Source: Buddleja alternifolia (taxonomy: Eukaryota; Streptophyta; Magnoliopsida; Lamiales; Scrophulariaceae). From it: DNA of 64,000 bases. This document shows, piece by piece, positions 1-12,838 of the stretch. The notes below the pieces were generated by a model. That model saw only the letters and a list, made by a program, of their open reading frames with translations. It ran no database searches and had not been told where the DNA came from. The translations under genes and the position numbers were made by a program. How positions within the stretch are numbered: position 1 is the first letter of the stretch; each line of letters starts with the position of its first letter. The stretch covers positions 4,824,708-4,888,707 of the forward strand of contig CM033391.1 of assembly GCA_019426215.1 (NCBI GenBank), in the 5' to 3' direction.

Positions 1-369
1 GGCCACCATAGAGTCCAAGGAGACACCAACTTATTACTTTAACTCTAATGCTAACAAGTCATTGTAACCCTAGTTGCATAACACACAAAAAGAAGAAGGA
101 ATCCTATCACAAAATTCACGCCCTAGCCGCCATCATCAAGAGGGAGAATTTTGGAGATCTTTGGAAGGCTAGTTTCACGTGGATCTTTGGAGACAGGAGC
201 TCAGAGAGTTGCTATTACGCAAATTCAAGATACGAAATTGATAAGGTAAATCAATTTCATTTGGTTTTTTGAAAACTATTAAAATCATCAAATCCCGTTA
301 AAGTGATCCACCCTTAGGAATCCTAAAATTTTCTTCCGCTGCGTTTTTCGCTCTAGAGGATTCCTAACA
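1..369. mobile_element. Partial LTR (right end of a retrotransposon LTR)
   Basis: The stretch ends in TTCCTAACA, the CA-type end of an LTR, and carries the TTCCGCTGCG-like segment often seen near the end of plant LTRs. The left end lies outside the window, so neither a target duplication nor the family can be fixed. The 74-codon open frame at 48-272 has no recognisable domain and I treat it as noncoding. Inference only. Confidence 0.35.
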
Positions 370-1567
370 AATATAATATGAGAAAGTGTACTAAACAAAT
401 TGATTGAATATTGACATATAAGTAATAAGTGATATCACAAATAAAAATAGCACATTAAGTATTTGTACACAAAAACTAGTTATGAAATTAGAAAATATTT
501 TTTTTAATAATTTAGAGTTAACGAGTTTAAAGTTATTTCTAGAATTATCGTTTCTTTCTTTTGAAAAAAAAAGTTATTTCTAGAAATTCTTTATTTTAGG
601 AGTTTTATTATTTGGTTTTATTTCATTTAATGTCATTTTGACAGTTTTCATTCAATTAAACATTTTTAGCTCAAATATGAAGGGTGTTATAATCATTAAT
701 TTGTAAATTTGATGAAAAAAGTGAAAAAGAGGTAGCCATTACCAATCTAACCCCTATATAAATGTGTGAATAACTCAATTTTTTGTTCCATTGTGAAAAG
801 ACTTTCATGCCCACCCTTACTATTAATAATTAATTATTAAGTAAAAGAATCCTTTAGGAGTCCGAAACCATTTAGTAGTATTTGAAATTGTTTTAGTAGT
901 TGAAAACTCTTTAATTATTATTGATAAAAAAGAAAATATGTTAGTAACAAGACACTATTTAATATAAGAACAAAGAAGATTTTTACCCACAACCACCAAC
1001 AAAGAAGAAGAAAATTTTTGCACCCACTACCAATATTTCAACTTAAACATAAACTTGGTTATTAATTTTGATAATCTTAAATTCTATTAACATTTTTAGT
1101 ATTGAGTAATTAGCAGTAAATTGTTATAGTGTCGGATTACTACTTTGAGTGAGTTAATTTGAAGATTAAAAAAATAATTTAAAAAATTATGCCTTATTCT
1201 GATATAAAAAAGAAGTAATAACTGTGAGACATAGACGCATATTCTGGGATATATGAATCATTTTCTTATACAAAAACATTTACTAATTGTTCATTGTTAT
1301 GGAATATAACATGTTTTTACAATAGAATTATCAATATATATCTGAAAGTTTGTACGTGCTTGAAATTATTAGAATAATATCAAATATAAAATAAAATAAA
1401 ATTTAAGAATAAACTCATATAAGTACTTTTAGTGTGAAAATATGATATATTTTGTACTTAGTTCAAAAGAACTCACAAACACGAGTGTTCTTATGTAATA
1501 TGATGTCTACAGTTATTTTAAAAAATTGGTATCAGCACTCCATATTATTATAATGGCACTCCACTTA
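370..1567. other. AT-rich intergenic DNA
   Basis: No gene is seen. About 100 bases at 750-860 (CTATATAAATG, then TGTTCCATTGTGAAAAGACTTTC) recur in inverted orientation at about 16925-17040, so a dispersed small repeat lies here. Confidence 0.5.
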
Positions 1568-1572
1568 CTTTT

Positions 1573-3297
1573 TGTAACACCCCGCCCCTTTATTTTATAT
1601 AATTATCAATTAAGCTATTATTAAATAGAATATATAAATATATATATATATAGATATTACCAACTTATTTAAAATGATATATTAGAATCAACTAAAATCT
1701 AGGGATATAACTTGGTTACAACCCTACATCTAAGTTGTTGTTATCAAATCCTAACAAAAATTTAACTCTAACAACTTGAAGCTTATCCAAACTCTTTTAA
1801 TGCATTATCAGTAATAATTATATTTATATATAGATGTATCTTTCTACTTGTTTTCTCAATTAAATAATGAATTTTCGGATATATTAATTAACACATGATT
1901 TAGATGAGCATATTACCTCAAATCTACCAAATCTAGTGGATTTAAGTCTATCTCATCATATCTAACCCCTTAGGGACTTAGAAATCTACTCAAACTCTTC
2001 TAACTGAACCCCAGACTCCCCTATAAATAGCCCCCACCAATGCATACGAAAATTGCACCTCTTATTCATATTTCTCCCTCAAGTTTCATCTAGGCTTAGG
2101 AAGTTCATTAGAAGAATCCGAGGAGGCTGTTGTTGTTCAAGCTCGGGCTGACGGTGAGGTAGATATTTTGAAAAACCCTAGTTTTCTCTATAGTATTTTA
2201 TGATAACAATTAGGTTCTTATTTTGTAAATCCAATGTTGTAGGATCTGAAAAACCCCACAGACGTGTAGCTAAATCGAGTTTCAAAATAGTAAGTGGTTT
2301 TCACCCTTCTATTATTTGTGAAATTTATTTCAAAACTCCATGTTATATTTTGTAAAACTATTTTGATATTAAAATAGGTCTTGAGCATGCTAGATTTAGT
2401 TTTCTTATATAAAATTGCTACCATGTGATCTATGTTTTGTAAACTGTCAATTTGCTAGTGTTAAAAGATTCCTTTTGAAATTGTGAATGATTCGTATGCT
2501 CTGAATTATTAGTATCTATTGGTAAGGAATTAATTCTGGGCCTCCTGTAGGGCTTTAAATATACAGTGTTTGAACCTTTGAGCCTCCTGCGGCGAATTAA
2601 TAGCAGTGTTTGAACCTTTGAGCCTACTGCGGCGAATTAATAGCAGTTTTGGCCTACCTAGCGGGATAAACAGCTAGGACTTGATCAAGTTTACTACTAG
2701 GTTCTAAGAAGTTCATGAGCATTAGAAAAATTCTTTGATAGATTGATATATTTAAAGTTATTTGATAAAGTGATTCTAAATTTTGATTTGCCTACAAAGT
2801 CGATCACATGCTATATATATGTAAGTTTTGTTGAATTGAAAACCCCTTTTTATAAATTACATTGATTTAAAGCAAAAATAGTTCGTTTTATGCTTTCACG
2901 TGATTTTTAAAATGTATACATACTTAACATGCTCTAGACCGGTAGAAGGCGTTAGAACTATTTACTGGGTGACCTTTGTCGCTCATACCACGATTCTAAA
3001 TTTTGCAGAAAGTTTAGTCGAGTCAGAGGAGGACGAGGAACAATATTTGGGGTGGTGAAGATGGTGATTGGCTAGGATATTACTTTTAGAATGTTTTTGA
3101 ATTAAATAAATGTTTTTGGGACTTTTGTCATTTTTACGAAAACCCTGTTTTATTTCTGAACTTTTGAGCAATTGTAATAAAGAAGAAATTTTAAATTTTA
3201 TTTTAGTATTGCTTTGAACCTTTGGGTTTCGTGTCTTTAAGTCCTTTCGGGCTTGGGGACATGGCCATCACGCGACCCCAATTTTGGGGGCGTGACA
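1573..3297 (+). mobile_element. Solo LTR (1.7 kb), probably Ty3/gypsy type
   Basis: It begins TGTAACACCCCG and ends GGGGGCGTGACA, so it has TG...CA ends, and it is flanked on both sides by the 5-base duplication CTTTT (1568-1572 and 3298-3302). No internal retrotransposon sequence remains, which fits recombination between two LTRs. A 38-40-base direct repeat (GAACCTTTGAGCCT...GGCGAATTAATAGCAG) occurs twice at about 2568-2645. The ends resemble those of many plant gypsy-type LTRs, but the family is not proven. Confidence 0.8.
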
Positions 3298-3302
3298 CTT
3301 TT

Positions 3303-4130
3303 AATTTGTTCAAATGGACAATAATGTCCCTCGTGAAAATTTAAATTGATCAACTTTATAAGATGAACGTGCTCCTTTTTAATTACTTTTGTATATACGA
3401 TCATCTTCTTTATTTATTTACTTTCTTATTTTAGTGGGCGATAAATAGTTAATTATAAAAATTAGCTACAATAAATTAAGCAATTTAAATCACACCAAAT
3501 AACGGTGCATTTGCAGTGGAACTTCTAGCTCAAATTCAATTTGATCAAACCCAAAACAGAAGTAGATGAGGATAGATAAGTTAAATCTACAACATGCTTG
3601 CACAATTGAATCATCTTATATGTAGAAGTTCATTTATTTTTCTGCTCATGTAAAATTAGAAGTTCTTATGTGAACAAAAGTGATTAAAATAACAACAAAT
3701 GCAAAATTGTACTTGAAAATAAAATTCAATAAATGAATTGAGAGAAAATACGATGCATTCTTTATTTTTATTTGCATAAATACTTTTAGACATGACTATT
3801 CATATGTAATTTGTTGTTTGCATTTATTTTATCTTTATAATCTCATGATAAACAATGCATTCAGTGTTAGTGCATGTAGAAATATGAAAAGTGAGATATA
3901 TTCTACATTATTAGAAAGACTTAAGGATAAAAGAAAATGAATCTACTTGTGCGAAGTACAATAATGTAATGTTTTGGCAAATTAGGAAAGATACATAAAC
4001 CAATGATCTATGCATAAACATGCTAAAAAATAATATTAATATTATGAAGGTTAATTTCTTGAAATAGATTTAATTAAAGACACATAGTGATGATATATGA
4101 TTACAGAACAAGTAAATAAAAAGTAAAAGC
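3303..4130. other. AT-rich intergenic DNA
   Basis: No open frame with a recognisable domain and no clear repeat structure is seen. Confidence 0.4.
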
Positions 4131-4134
4131 AAAA

Positions 4135-4694
4135 TACCAGTAATAGTCCCTGAACTCTATCATTTGTCTCACTTTAGTACCTCATCTTTCAATGCACTCA
4201 AATAGTCCCTCAAGTCTACTATTTATCCCACTTTAGTCGCTCATCTCTCAAATGTGCTCAAATAGTCCCATTAAAGTTTCTAGAAGGTGGAGGGGATTGA
4301 GTTAGGAGAGTGGGATAACAAAAAGGAAAATGTGGGTTAATATTTGCGTTTTGGGGAAGAATGAGAATTAAATCTAAAATAATTAAAAAAATATAAAATA
4401 AAATAGATAATAGTAGGTAGTTTTGGAAGAAATATTCTTGCAAAAGTAAAAAAAATGTCATGTCCTAACATGGTGTAAGTCACGTAACTCAAGGTTCAGT
4501 CAATTTTTAACAGTCAGTTTTTAACAGATAATTGACTCGAGGGACTTTAATGAGAGTTGAGAGACTATATGAGTGCATTTGAGTAACAAGGGACTACAAT
4601 GAGATAAATAATAGACTTGAGGGTCTATTCAAGTACATTTGAGAGATAAGGGACTGAAATGGGACAAAAGATAGGAGTTGAAGGACTATTGGTA
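4135..4694. mobile_element. Foldback MITE-like element
   Basis: The two ends are long imperfect inverted repeats: TACCAGTAATAGTCC on the left faces GGACTATTGGTA on the right. Inside, AGTCCCTCAAGTCTA faces its complement near 4612-4625, and segments with TGCACTCAAATAG face CTATATGAGTGCATTTGAG. Each arm is roughly 150-200 bases. No target duplication could be settled, so the superfamily (perhaps Mutator) is open. The reverse-strand frame at 4258-4461 lies inside it and is not a gene. Confidence 0.6.
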
Positions 4695-4920
4695 GTACTT
4701 GGGGCCTAAAGTATAAGATAGGCACTACCAAATAATCAATTTTTAATCAATTATTAATTTGTCAATAAACTAGCCATATATATTTCAATTTAACTCTTCA
4801 TCGAACTACCACGTGCAAAGCACGTGATATTTTCTAGTATACCAAACGTGGGGGATGGGGTGGATGCCAAATACATATAATTGAGAGAAGGTCAATGCAG
4901 TTTCCCCAATTAACCAGTGA

Positions 4921-5358
4921 TAGGGATGTAATTTGAGCCGAGCCAGCTCGCGAGCTTTACTGGCTCGGCTCGAATGAGCTCGACTCGAGCTCGAGCTTCA
5001 CGAGCTCGAGCTCGAGCCTCTTTCTCTTCGGCTCGCGAGCTTTTCAATTTTTTAATATATATTTATTTTTATATTATAAATATTAATTATATATATTAAA
5101 TATTTATAATATTCAATAAAAATAAATATTAAATGTTAATTATATATATTAAATATATATAATATTCAATAAAAATAAATATTTAATATTATAAATATTT
5201 AATATCTTTTCAAAAAAAAAATTAATATTTAGGCTCAAGTCCGAGCTCGTTTTTTAACTGTCGAGCTCGAGCTCAAGTATTCAAGCTCGAGCTCGAGCTC
5301 AAGTATTCAGTGGCAAAATCGTCAGGCTCGGCTCGAGCTCGGCTCGTTTAAATCCCTA
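4921..5358. mobile_element. Small non-autonomous hAT element (CTCGAG-rich ends)
   Basis: The ends TAGGGATGTAA and TTAAATCCCTA are inverted repeats, and the 8-base target duplication ACCAGTGA is present at 4913-4920 and 5359-5366. Eight-base duplications are the hAT hallmark. Just inside each end are dense runs of GAGCTCGAGCTC-type sequence around an AT-rich core. No transposase is encoded. Confidence 0.8.
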
Positions 5359-5366
5359 ACCAGTGA

Positions 5367-5904
5367 TAAGATCCGAGCTTGACCCATTTACCAAGAGGAC
5401 ATGAAACAACCGGAAATATTTGGAAAAGCATATAAAGATCCGACCTTCAACAAAAGTCAAAATCTATTTGTACTTTGATTTGGACCATTTTGATTACCAT
5501 ACTGATTTAATAAAAAAACAAGGGTTCGATCAAGTTCTCTACTATATCATTTTGCAAGTTCAAATATTTATTACACAATCATATACTTTTTCTTTTTTCT
5601 AATTTTTCGATTACATAATACCTGTCAAAAATATCAAATACTTTCAATGTACAACAATTTAGCAATTATTACAATCAACAATTAATACAATCAGTTATCA
5701 GTTAACAACTACTATGAAAGTAGGGAAATGCTCACACATTTTTTTCTAAGAATAGAACCAAGACCTTTAACATCTTGGGTCTCAGTTTCGTCGGAGAACT
5801 ATCCTTCATCTTCTTACAATAATAATATACTAAATACTGTTAATGCACCAACATACACGGAGTGGTCAATTAATAACACTTTTTCAGTTTGTTTAGATTT
5901 ATAT
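5367..5904. other. Intergenic DNA with a piece of terpene-synthase upstream sequence
   Basis: Bases 5430-5490 (AAGATCCGACCTTCAACAAA ... TTTGATTTGGACCATTTTG) match 17651-17725, upstream of the terpene synthase. The rest holds no recognisable gene. Confidence 0.55.
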
Positions 5905-5955
5905 TCTTTCTTTTTTTAAAAATTCCGAAAGGGGGGATACCCAATAATTCATAAA

Positions 5956-8900
5956 CTAACCCGACAAACCCGGGTTAATAGTCACAGAACGAGGCCAAGT
6001 AATGCCTGCTCTATCATTGTCTAGGAGGTGATAGATTTGTGAGTGTGGTACATTCATGTGGTGCATATGGGTATGAATTCCCATTTTAGCTAGAGCATCA
6101 GCTACTTGATTTGCTTCTCGCGAAACCAGTTGAATGAGACATCCCACTCTCTACCTTGCACACTTCGAATGCGAGAGATCACACCAAAGTGGTGATGCTC
6201 CAAGGAGGCTTCCACAATGCTATTAAGTGCAGCTCGACAGTCCGTTTCAACGATTAGTTTCTTTATCCTTGTGGCCCACGCCATCTCTAGTCCTAATAGA
6301 ATGGCACGCATCTCTGCCTCCAACGACGAACACAGGTCAATGCGACCACTGAACCCCTTTAACCATGTTCCATGTTCGTCCCGAAGAGTACCCCCGACCC
6401 CTGCTTGGCCGGCTGCTGTTACCGCCGCATCCACATTTAGTTTAGTATAACCAAATGTCGGTTTTTTCCAGCCCGTGTGTATCTGTAGGTGCAACACGTC
6501 CGGATCAAAGTTAAGGGCATGAATGGTACCGTCAATTATTTTGTGTAACACATCTAGTTCCCCCATAGGAACTGTAGTTCGGATTCCATGCGTCACCTCA
6601 TTCCGAACCTGCCAAATAAAAGACAAAGTCTCAGTGAAAGCTATATCCCATTTTTCACACCAATCATACCTGTTCATTTTGTGTGATAAATTCTTGTCAA
6701 GCCAGTCTTCCACTAAACCTGAAAAGAAAACATTATAACAATCGGGATGAACAAGTTGTAACCAAAAATTTTTTGCCCACTGACAATCCCAAATAGCATG
6801 TAAGGGAGTATCCGAGACGATCCCACAAATGGGGCAGCCATCCGAAGACACAATGCCACACGTCTTTAAAACCGATTAAGTCGTCACTTTGTTATGCCAG
6901 AGGAGCCATAGGAACATTCGACGACGGTGTGCTCCCAGAACTTTCCATATCTTCCGCCACAGTTTAGAGTTCTCCATTCGCCCGTGACCTTCAAGAGCTT
7001 CATAGGCACTTTTACAACTATACCTCCCATCCGGGGAAAATCTCCACCTTGGCATATCTTTTTGTCCCGATCCCATTGCCAAATCTATCTTCTAGAACTG
7101 AGTCTTAACCGTAATTGGTAGTCCCTGCAAACTGTCCCAATCCCAGCCAGAACCCGAAATCCAATACTGAGCGATAGTCCGACACAATTCCTCCGGTGGA
7201 ATCGGTTGTTGACAGTGAGTAGCTAACGGTTCCTCTTCGAGCCAGACATCTTCCCAAAATTTGATTCGAGCCCCATCACCCACAATCCATCGAGTTCCTA
7301 GTTTAAGTAGAGAGATGATCAACTGAATACTTGGCCAAGTAGACGAAGTCGCATTTCTTGCCCTAGCCCGCTGCCTCAAAATATATTTATGTTTAAACAC
7401 TTGAGTCCACAAGCTATCCTCATCTCGAAGCAGCTGCCATCCCAACTTACTGAGGAGTTCTAGGTTCGTAATTCTGGTCTTTTGCAATCCCAATCCTCCT
7501 TGGTTCTTGGGTTTACAAACTGTGTCCCACTTCACAAGGTGTACTTTGCGTTCTATATCCGAGCCCCCCCCAACAAAAATTGCCGGTTTGCTTTATCAAT
7601 TGCATCACAAACACCTAAAGGAATTCTCATTGTTTGCATATGGTATGATGACAGAGTTTTTGTTACCGACTTAATCAAGGTCACACGTCCTGCTAGAGAT
7701 AAGTGTTTTCGTTTCCAGCCCTGCAATCTTTTCCTGACTCGATCCACCAAAAATCCATAATCTCACCGGAGTAGACGTCAGTGCTACAGAGGGACGCCGA
7801 GGTACCTCCCCAAATTGTCGGTACAGCCAAAACTCATGCTATTACTAATACGGCGCTTGAGGTCCTTGGTATATTTTTTGAAATGAACAACTTCGACTTG
7901 TGAGCGTTCACCGCCTGACCCGAGAGGTGACAGTAATAATCCAAAGTGTCCATAACCACCCTTGTGTGCTGTACTATATCCTCCCCAAATAGTAGTAAAT
8001 CATCTGCAAACATCAAGTGGGAAATACATGGTCCATGTCTAGAAGTGGATACCGGTCTCCATCTTCTCTCCCGTACTGCTACATCAATTAGGCAACCTAA
8101 CTTCTGTACACAAAAAACAAAGAGATAAGGCGACAGGGGGTCCCCTTGTCTTAGTCCCTGCTTAGGATCATACCACTCCGTTGCCTCACCATTCCAAAGC
8201 AGGGATAATTTGGCTCGGGTGGTACAATCCATGAGCAAAATCCAAGCCGTGGGGAAACCAATTTCCCTTAACACATTCTCGAGAAAGCTCCAATTAATAC
8301 GGCCGTAAGCCTTTTCGAAATCAATTTTGGCTATGAAAAAACCTTTCTTTCCTTTTAGTCGACTTAAATCATGTAAAATTTCCTGAGTAATTAACACATT
8401 ATTGATTGTTTGCCTTCCCGGTATAAAACTACTTTGAGACTGTGGGATAAGCTCATCTATAAACTCTTTAATGCGATTAGCCAATGTTTTGGTAACAATT
8501 TTAAGGCTTACATTCGTAAGACTAATTGGATGAAATTGCGAGAGACGTGTTGGGTTCTTATCTTTTGGAATTAAAACAATGCGAGATTTATTAAGAGTGG
8601 GATCAATGCTACCTGACTGAAGGGCTTTCTGAACCAGCTGAAAGATATCCCCACCGACTATATCCCAGAAACGCTGATAGAACATAGGTTGTATTCCATC
8701 TGGGCCTGGTGCTTTAGACAGGCTCATATCCCAGAGCGCTTGGTTCACTTCGTCTTTGGTAACCGACCTAAGTAGTATCTCGGTATGCTGCCCCTGTAGT
8801 GACGGAACTCCCGACGTATCGGTATAGGTGCACATGGGTTCTTCTGCATCATACAATGCCTTGTAGTATTCGATTTCCATGTGCTTGAGCGCTATCGGGT

Positions 8901-10042
8901 CTATTTCCACACTCCCATCCTCCCGTTCCAGGGTCTTCACTTTAGATTTGCCTTGGCGATTCACGGCGAAAAGGTGAAAAAAATGTGTGTTCATGTCCCC
9001 TGCTCTATGTCATTGGGCCCTGGCTTTTTGTTTCCAAAACGTTCTTCCTGTCGTAAAGTATCAAAATACTGAGCTTGTAGTTTATTTCCAGCTTTCTAAG
9101 GGAGTAATTTGTGCTCTTTGTATACCCGCAATACAAGCCACAAGTTTCTGCTTTCGCTTGAATATGTTACCAAATGTGTCGTGATTCCACGCATGAGTAG
9201 CTATCCGAGTATGTTGAATTTGCTCATGAATCCCATCTTCTCGTTTAGCATGCCAATTCTGATCAATCATTTCCCAAAAGCTCGGATGTGTAAACCATGC
9301 CGACTGAGACCAAACATACTCCAAACTAGCCCCTACCCGTGCATGTTCATAGAGAGTGAGCATTAACGGTGCATGGTCCAACCCTATTCTAGGTAAGTGC
9401 CGAACTGTTGCTTGAGGGAAGGAGAGCCGCCAAGTATCGTTACACATAGCTCGATCTAACCATTCTTGTAATGACAACTTACCTCCTTTCGCCCACGTGA
9501 AAGGTGAGCCAACGAACTTGAGATCTATAAGCTCACACTTATTAACACATTCCAAGAATTTATGGCATTTATGGATATCGACTGGCGCACCACCCGTTTT
9601 TTCTGATTATGTCGTAACTACGTTCGTGTCCCCCGCAATAACCCACGAACCATGTATGTGGGATTTTATACGTACAATATGCTCCCAAAGATAGTTTCGT
9701 GACTCCACATGCGGGCTTGCGTACACCGCCGTTAAAACCCAAGTCCTATCCCCATCTCGACGAATAACAGAGGTGATACTCTACTCGTTAGCTTCAACAA
9801 GTTCGATAACAACCTCTTGAGAATTCCAGAATAACGATAAACCCCTCCACAAAACCCCCTGCTTCAACCTTTTCAACTTTATCAGAATTACCGAGCATGA
9901 GTATATTTTTTGCATTATGACCCAGAACTTGTGGCTCCACAAGGACAAGAATCATCGGCTCATGCCGACTCAAAACCTCTCTGAGCGAATTAAAAAATTC
10001 AGGTTTCGCTGCACCCCTGCAATTCCAAAAAATCAACGTCAT
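5956..10042 (-). pseudogene. LINE ORF2 (endonuclease-RT-RNase H), disrupted
   Basis: It starts at 10042 with MTLIFWNCRGAAKPEF, the typical N-terminus of plant LINE endonucleases. The endonuclease continues in pieces, with SPFTW, LDRA and DHAPL motifs at 9555-9082. Reverse transcriptase occupies 8994-7834: a KIDFEKAYGRINW block, QGLRQGDPLSP, and the catalytic FADD in LMFADDLLLFGE. Next come a zf-RVT region (CPICG...C at about 6840-6780) and an RNase H domain (NVDAAV, the Glu in SSLEAEMRA, ETDCRAA, and ADALAK after a further frameshift near 6140). At least two frameshifts disrupt the endonuclease near 9800-9870, and more lie at about 7800, 7540, 7085 and 6860. In the first RT motif the expected second Asp is Gly. 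As a whole it cannot make one protein. Confidence 0.88.
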
Positions 10043-10162
10043 TTAATAACACAGAGGGAGAAGTTCAAAAAGAACAAAAACTTATACCTGGGAGGGGGCT
10101 GAAAAAAAACCCCTTATCCTTAGCCATTCCCATGTTGCTAGTACCATCTCACCGAGGTTCAG

Positions 10163-11935
10163 TTATTGCAACGTCTCTATAGCCCAAATCGCCACTAGGG
10201 GCACACACCTTGACATATCGACTTCTTCCACTGACTCAGTATCGGAACTAATGTTGCCATCCTCTATATACTCCGGTGGTCTTGTATGTCCGAAATGTGA
10301 GCCTGTTTCCAACATACCTGCTGGACCATGCCCACCTCGTCCAAGTTGTCCCAAAGTTGGCTGAGATATGTCAACACTTGACTCGGTCATATCATGATTC
10401 CGCTCGACGTTTGAGTTGATGGAATTATTTTGAATAGTATATGTAGCACCAAGCGTGATCAGGGCTATCCTTTCCTTATCCACTAACATCTCCGATTGTT
10501 CCGGAGGTATATCCCTATCCACTCTTCTCCAAACCTTCGTACCCGCAGCTTGAGTTCTCCCCTCCACTGGCATATTCGGTGCCACTCCCTCTGAGTCCAT
10601 GTGCTCTTCCAACTCATACAAAGCCGCAAACCGTGACCCACTCGTTGTCGTCTTGGTATTATTTTTTGATTTATTACCATGCACACGAGTGGCACCCATC
10701 CTATTTGTATCATCTACCTCTTTATCCCCCATATTCCTAGTCTCCCTGTGAGCCACATTCGGTCCAACTGTGTGTGCTTGATTACCCTTGCCAAAATACA
10801 AGATAGAGGGTTCTTGGGCCGACTCCCAACTTGTCTCCTTACGCTGACCTCGTCTTCTCATCCGAGGGGGTACGATATTCCATGGTCCAACAGTAGTAGG
10901 TGTGACTTGTTTTTCTCCATCATTCGGTGATTTGCCATCATTCTCTTTTTGGTTCTGCGAGCCACAGGTTTCTTTCCGGTGTCCAACCGAACCACACTCG
11001 AAACAAATTAAAGACAAACCTTCATACCCAACCACTCTTAGCTTCTTTTTTACCTTAATAACCGGAATGATTGGTTTGTCCAAATCAAGTTCAACACAAA
11101 CTCGAGCATAACGTCCCCGTAAAGATTCTTCCATATGCTTATCAATGACCCTCACTTTGCCAATCAACCCGGCCATGCCTCGGAGATGTTTATCATTAAA
11201 GTAGTGTATCCGCAAATCAGGGAATCGTATTCAAACCATAGTGTTCGATATTTTCTCCTTCTTCGGATTAAAAGTCAGGTCCCATTTACGAACCGTTAGA
11301 TAATGTCCCAAAATCATCCATGGGCCATCTCGAAGCACCCTATCATATTCTGCCTTAATTCTGAACCGAATTAGATAGAATTCATTACCTATATCCACTG
11401 GATTGACGTTGTATGAAAGCTTCCAAAGGGCTTTCGTAAGCTGTTTAAGCATTGTGTATCCCACCTTACGTCCGAGAACCTTCACCACAAGGGCCCTGCA
11501 ATAAGGAGTCGCCATCTCCCGTAAGTCTTCTTCCGGAATTGTGTAGCTTGGTACCGAGTCATCCGCTTCATCCTCACTTAGGTCTGCTCCATCAAAAAAG
11601 TGTTCTTCCCCTTCTCCGGTATAGTATCCTGGAGTTACTATTTGTCGATTCCAAGTTTGGCAGAAGTTACCTATTTTCCAAGAGTTGGCCGGAGTATTCT
11701 CCTTCGCCGTGTTTTCCATCATATTAACATCTTCCTCTTCCGTGTGTGTCTCTGGACCTCCACTACTGCCCGGAACAGACCCACCTGTTTGAGTTTGTTG
11801 CGCCATCATGAAATCTGGAATAGGGTTCCGATGGACTCCCTCATCTGCGCCCAGCAGATTTCGTTTCAGCTTTTTAGTGTTTCGATTGGGAGTCACCACC
11901 AGTGGTGGTGGTTTGTCGACGTCCGCCTCCTCCAT
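10163..11935 (-). pseudogene. LINE ORF1 (Gag-like, zinc-knuckle) with one in-frame stop
   Basis: The frame runs from an ATG at 11935 (MEEADVDKPPP) to a stop at about 10163, roughly 590 codons. The middle part resembles the DUF4283 domain of plant LINE ORF1 proteins (ALWKLSYNVNPVDIGNEF, then DGPWMILGHYLTVRKW). A CCHC knuckle, CFECGSVGHRKETC, follows, and then a low-complexity polar tail. The only break is a TGA at 11231-11233, between TMV and IRFPDL. The two parts are in the same frame and relatives usually have Trp at this site, so a single TGG-to-TGA change is the likely cause. This protein would bind the LINE RNA. ORF2 begins about 120 bases downstream. Confidence 0.85.
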
Positions 11936-12000
11936 GCACGGAGGCGGAGCGGTACGGTAGGGAAAGAACCCTAGCCGAGGCGATGACGGCGCTGCTATTG

Positions 12001-12574
12001 TTTCTTTTCTTTTTTCTGTGAACTCCGAGTTTTTAGGAGCTGTTAAATCTTTTTTAATCTTTACAAAAGAATTATTAGTGAATTAAATGTACCAACCAAG
12101 CTTAACTAATCAAGGCTTAATGGCCCAAATAAAATTTTTAGTCTTTTCAGTCATGGCTCATCCTTGTCCGTCTGTTGATTCTTATGTAGTGTTATATGGT
12201 ACACTAACTTGAGTTGGTATATTCCATCATTCTATGCGACATCTATCGATATATGTTAAATGACTAAATATACGATAAGTGTTAATATTTTATTTCATAC
12301 TATTATAATTACAAGATTATGAAATATTTATCATACATTCTCACTTAACCCGAGTTTGATGGAATTGCCGAGGTTAAGGTCGACCCTCAAATTTTGAGCG
12401 AACTCGAACTAGAACTCTACAAGCTAAAGAGTAAAATTATTTTTACATTCAAACGCTAGTTGACTTACTTGGGGTTTCTGATCAAGCTCAACTCAGTGCC
12501 CAACCCTAGTTTGTACAATGAATTGCATGTAGTGTTGCATATTAATATCCAAAAATCTGTACTTTGGGTTGGGA
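12001..12574. other. Intergenic DNA, old repeat scraps
   Basis: No gene is seen. CGAACTCGAACTAGAACTC near 12400 resembles the GAGCTCGAG-rich subterminal DNA of the hAT elements in this window, so a decayed relative may lie at about 12350-12515. Confidence 0.35.
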
Positions 12575-12838
12575 TTTAATTAATACTTGATTTGGTTGAT
12601 CTGTGTAAATTGACAAGTTAATAATTAAGTTTAAAAGAGAAGACAATACCTGGTATCAAAAGATTTGCTAAAATCTAGTAACAATTAATAATTGATTGAG
12701 GTACATTAGTAACCAAAAAAATTAATGATTGATTGAGGTACATTTCCATGAGATGCATGTGAGAGATGTTTTTCATGCTTGATCATTCGCCATCCATCTC
12801 TGTCAACGTATATCCAATACATTTATCAAAATGAAAAT
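12575..12838 (+). repeat. Duplicate of terpene-synthase upstream sequence (copy 1)
   Basis: About 260 bases here match 17726-17980 closely: GACAAGTTAATAATTAAG, ACCTGGTATCAAAAGATT, and TCTCTGTCAACGTATATCC occur in the same order. Copy 2 lies 0.6-0.9 kb before the terpene synthase start codon. Copy 1 is not followed by any terpene synthase coding sequence. Confidence 0.85.

Larger units (their letters stand above)
5905..12000 (-). mobile_element. Decayed L1-type LINE with RNase H
   Basis: On the minus strand the order is 5' leader, ORF1 (nucleic-acid-binding Gag-like protein with a CCHC knuckle), ORF2 (endonuclease, reverse transcriptase, zf-RVT, RNase H), a short 3' region and an A-rich tail, which reads as T-rich on the plus strand at about 5900-5918. 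This is the layout of plant L1 LINEs that gained an RNase H domain. Nonsense and frameshift changes disable both frames. The 5' end is placed near 12000 by eye, and I did not find a convincing target duplication. It is nearly full length, which is unusual since most LINE copies are 5' truncated. Confidence 0.85.

Noticed and set aside
6217..6738. Plus-strand frames over the LINE, and similar ones at 9109-9694, 10679-11111 and 11452-11974
   Set aside because: They are antisense shadows of the LINE protein frames on the minus strand.
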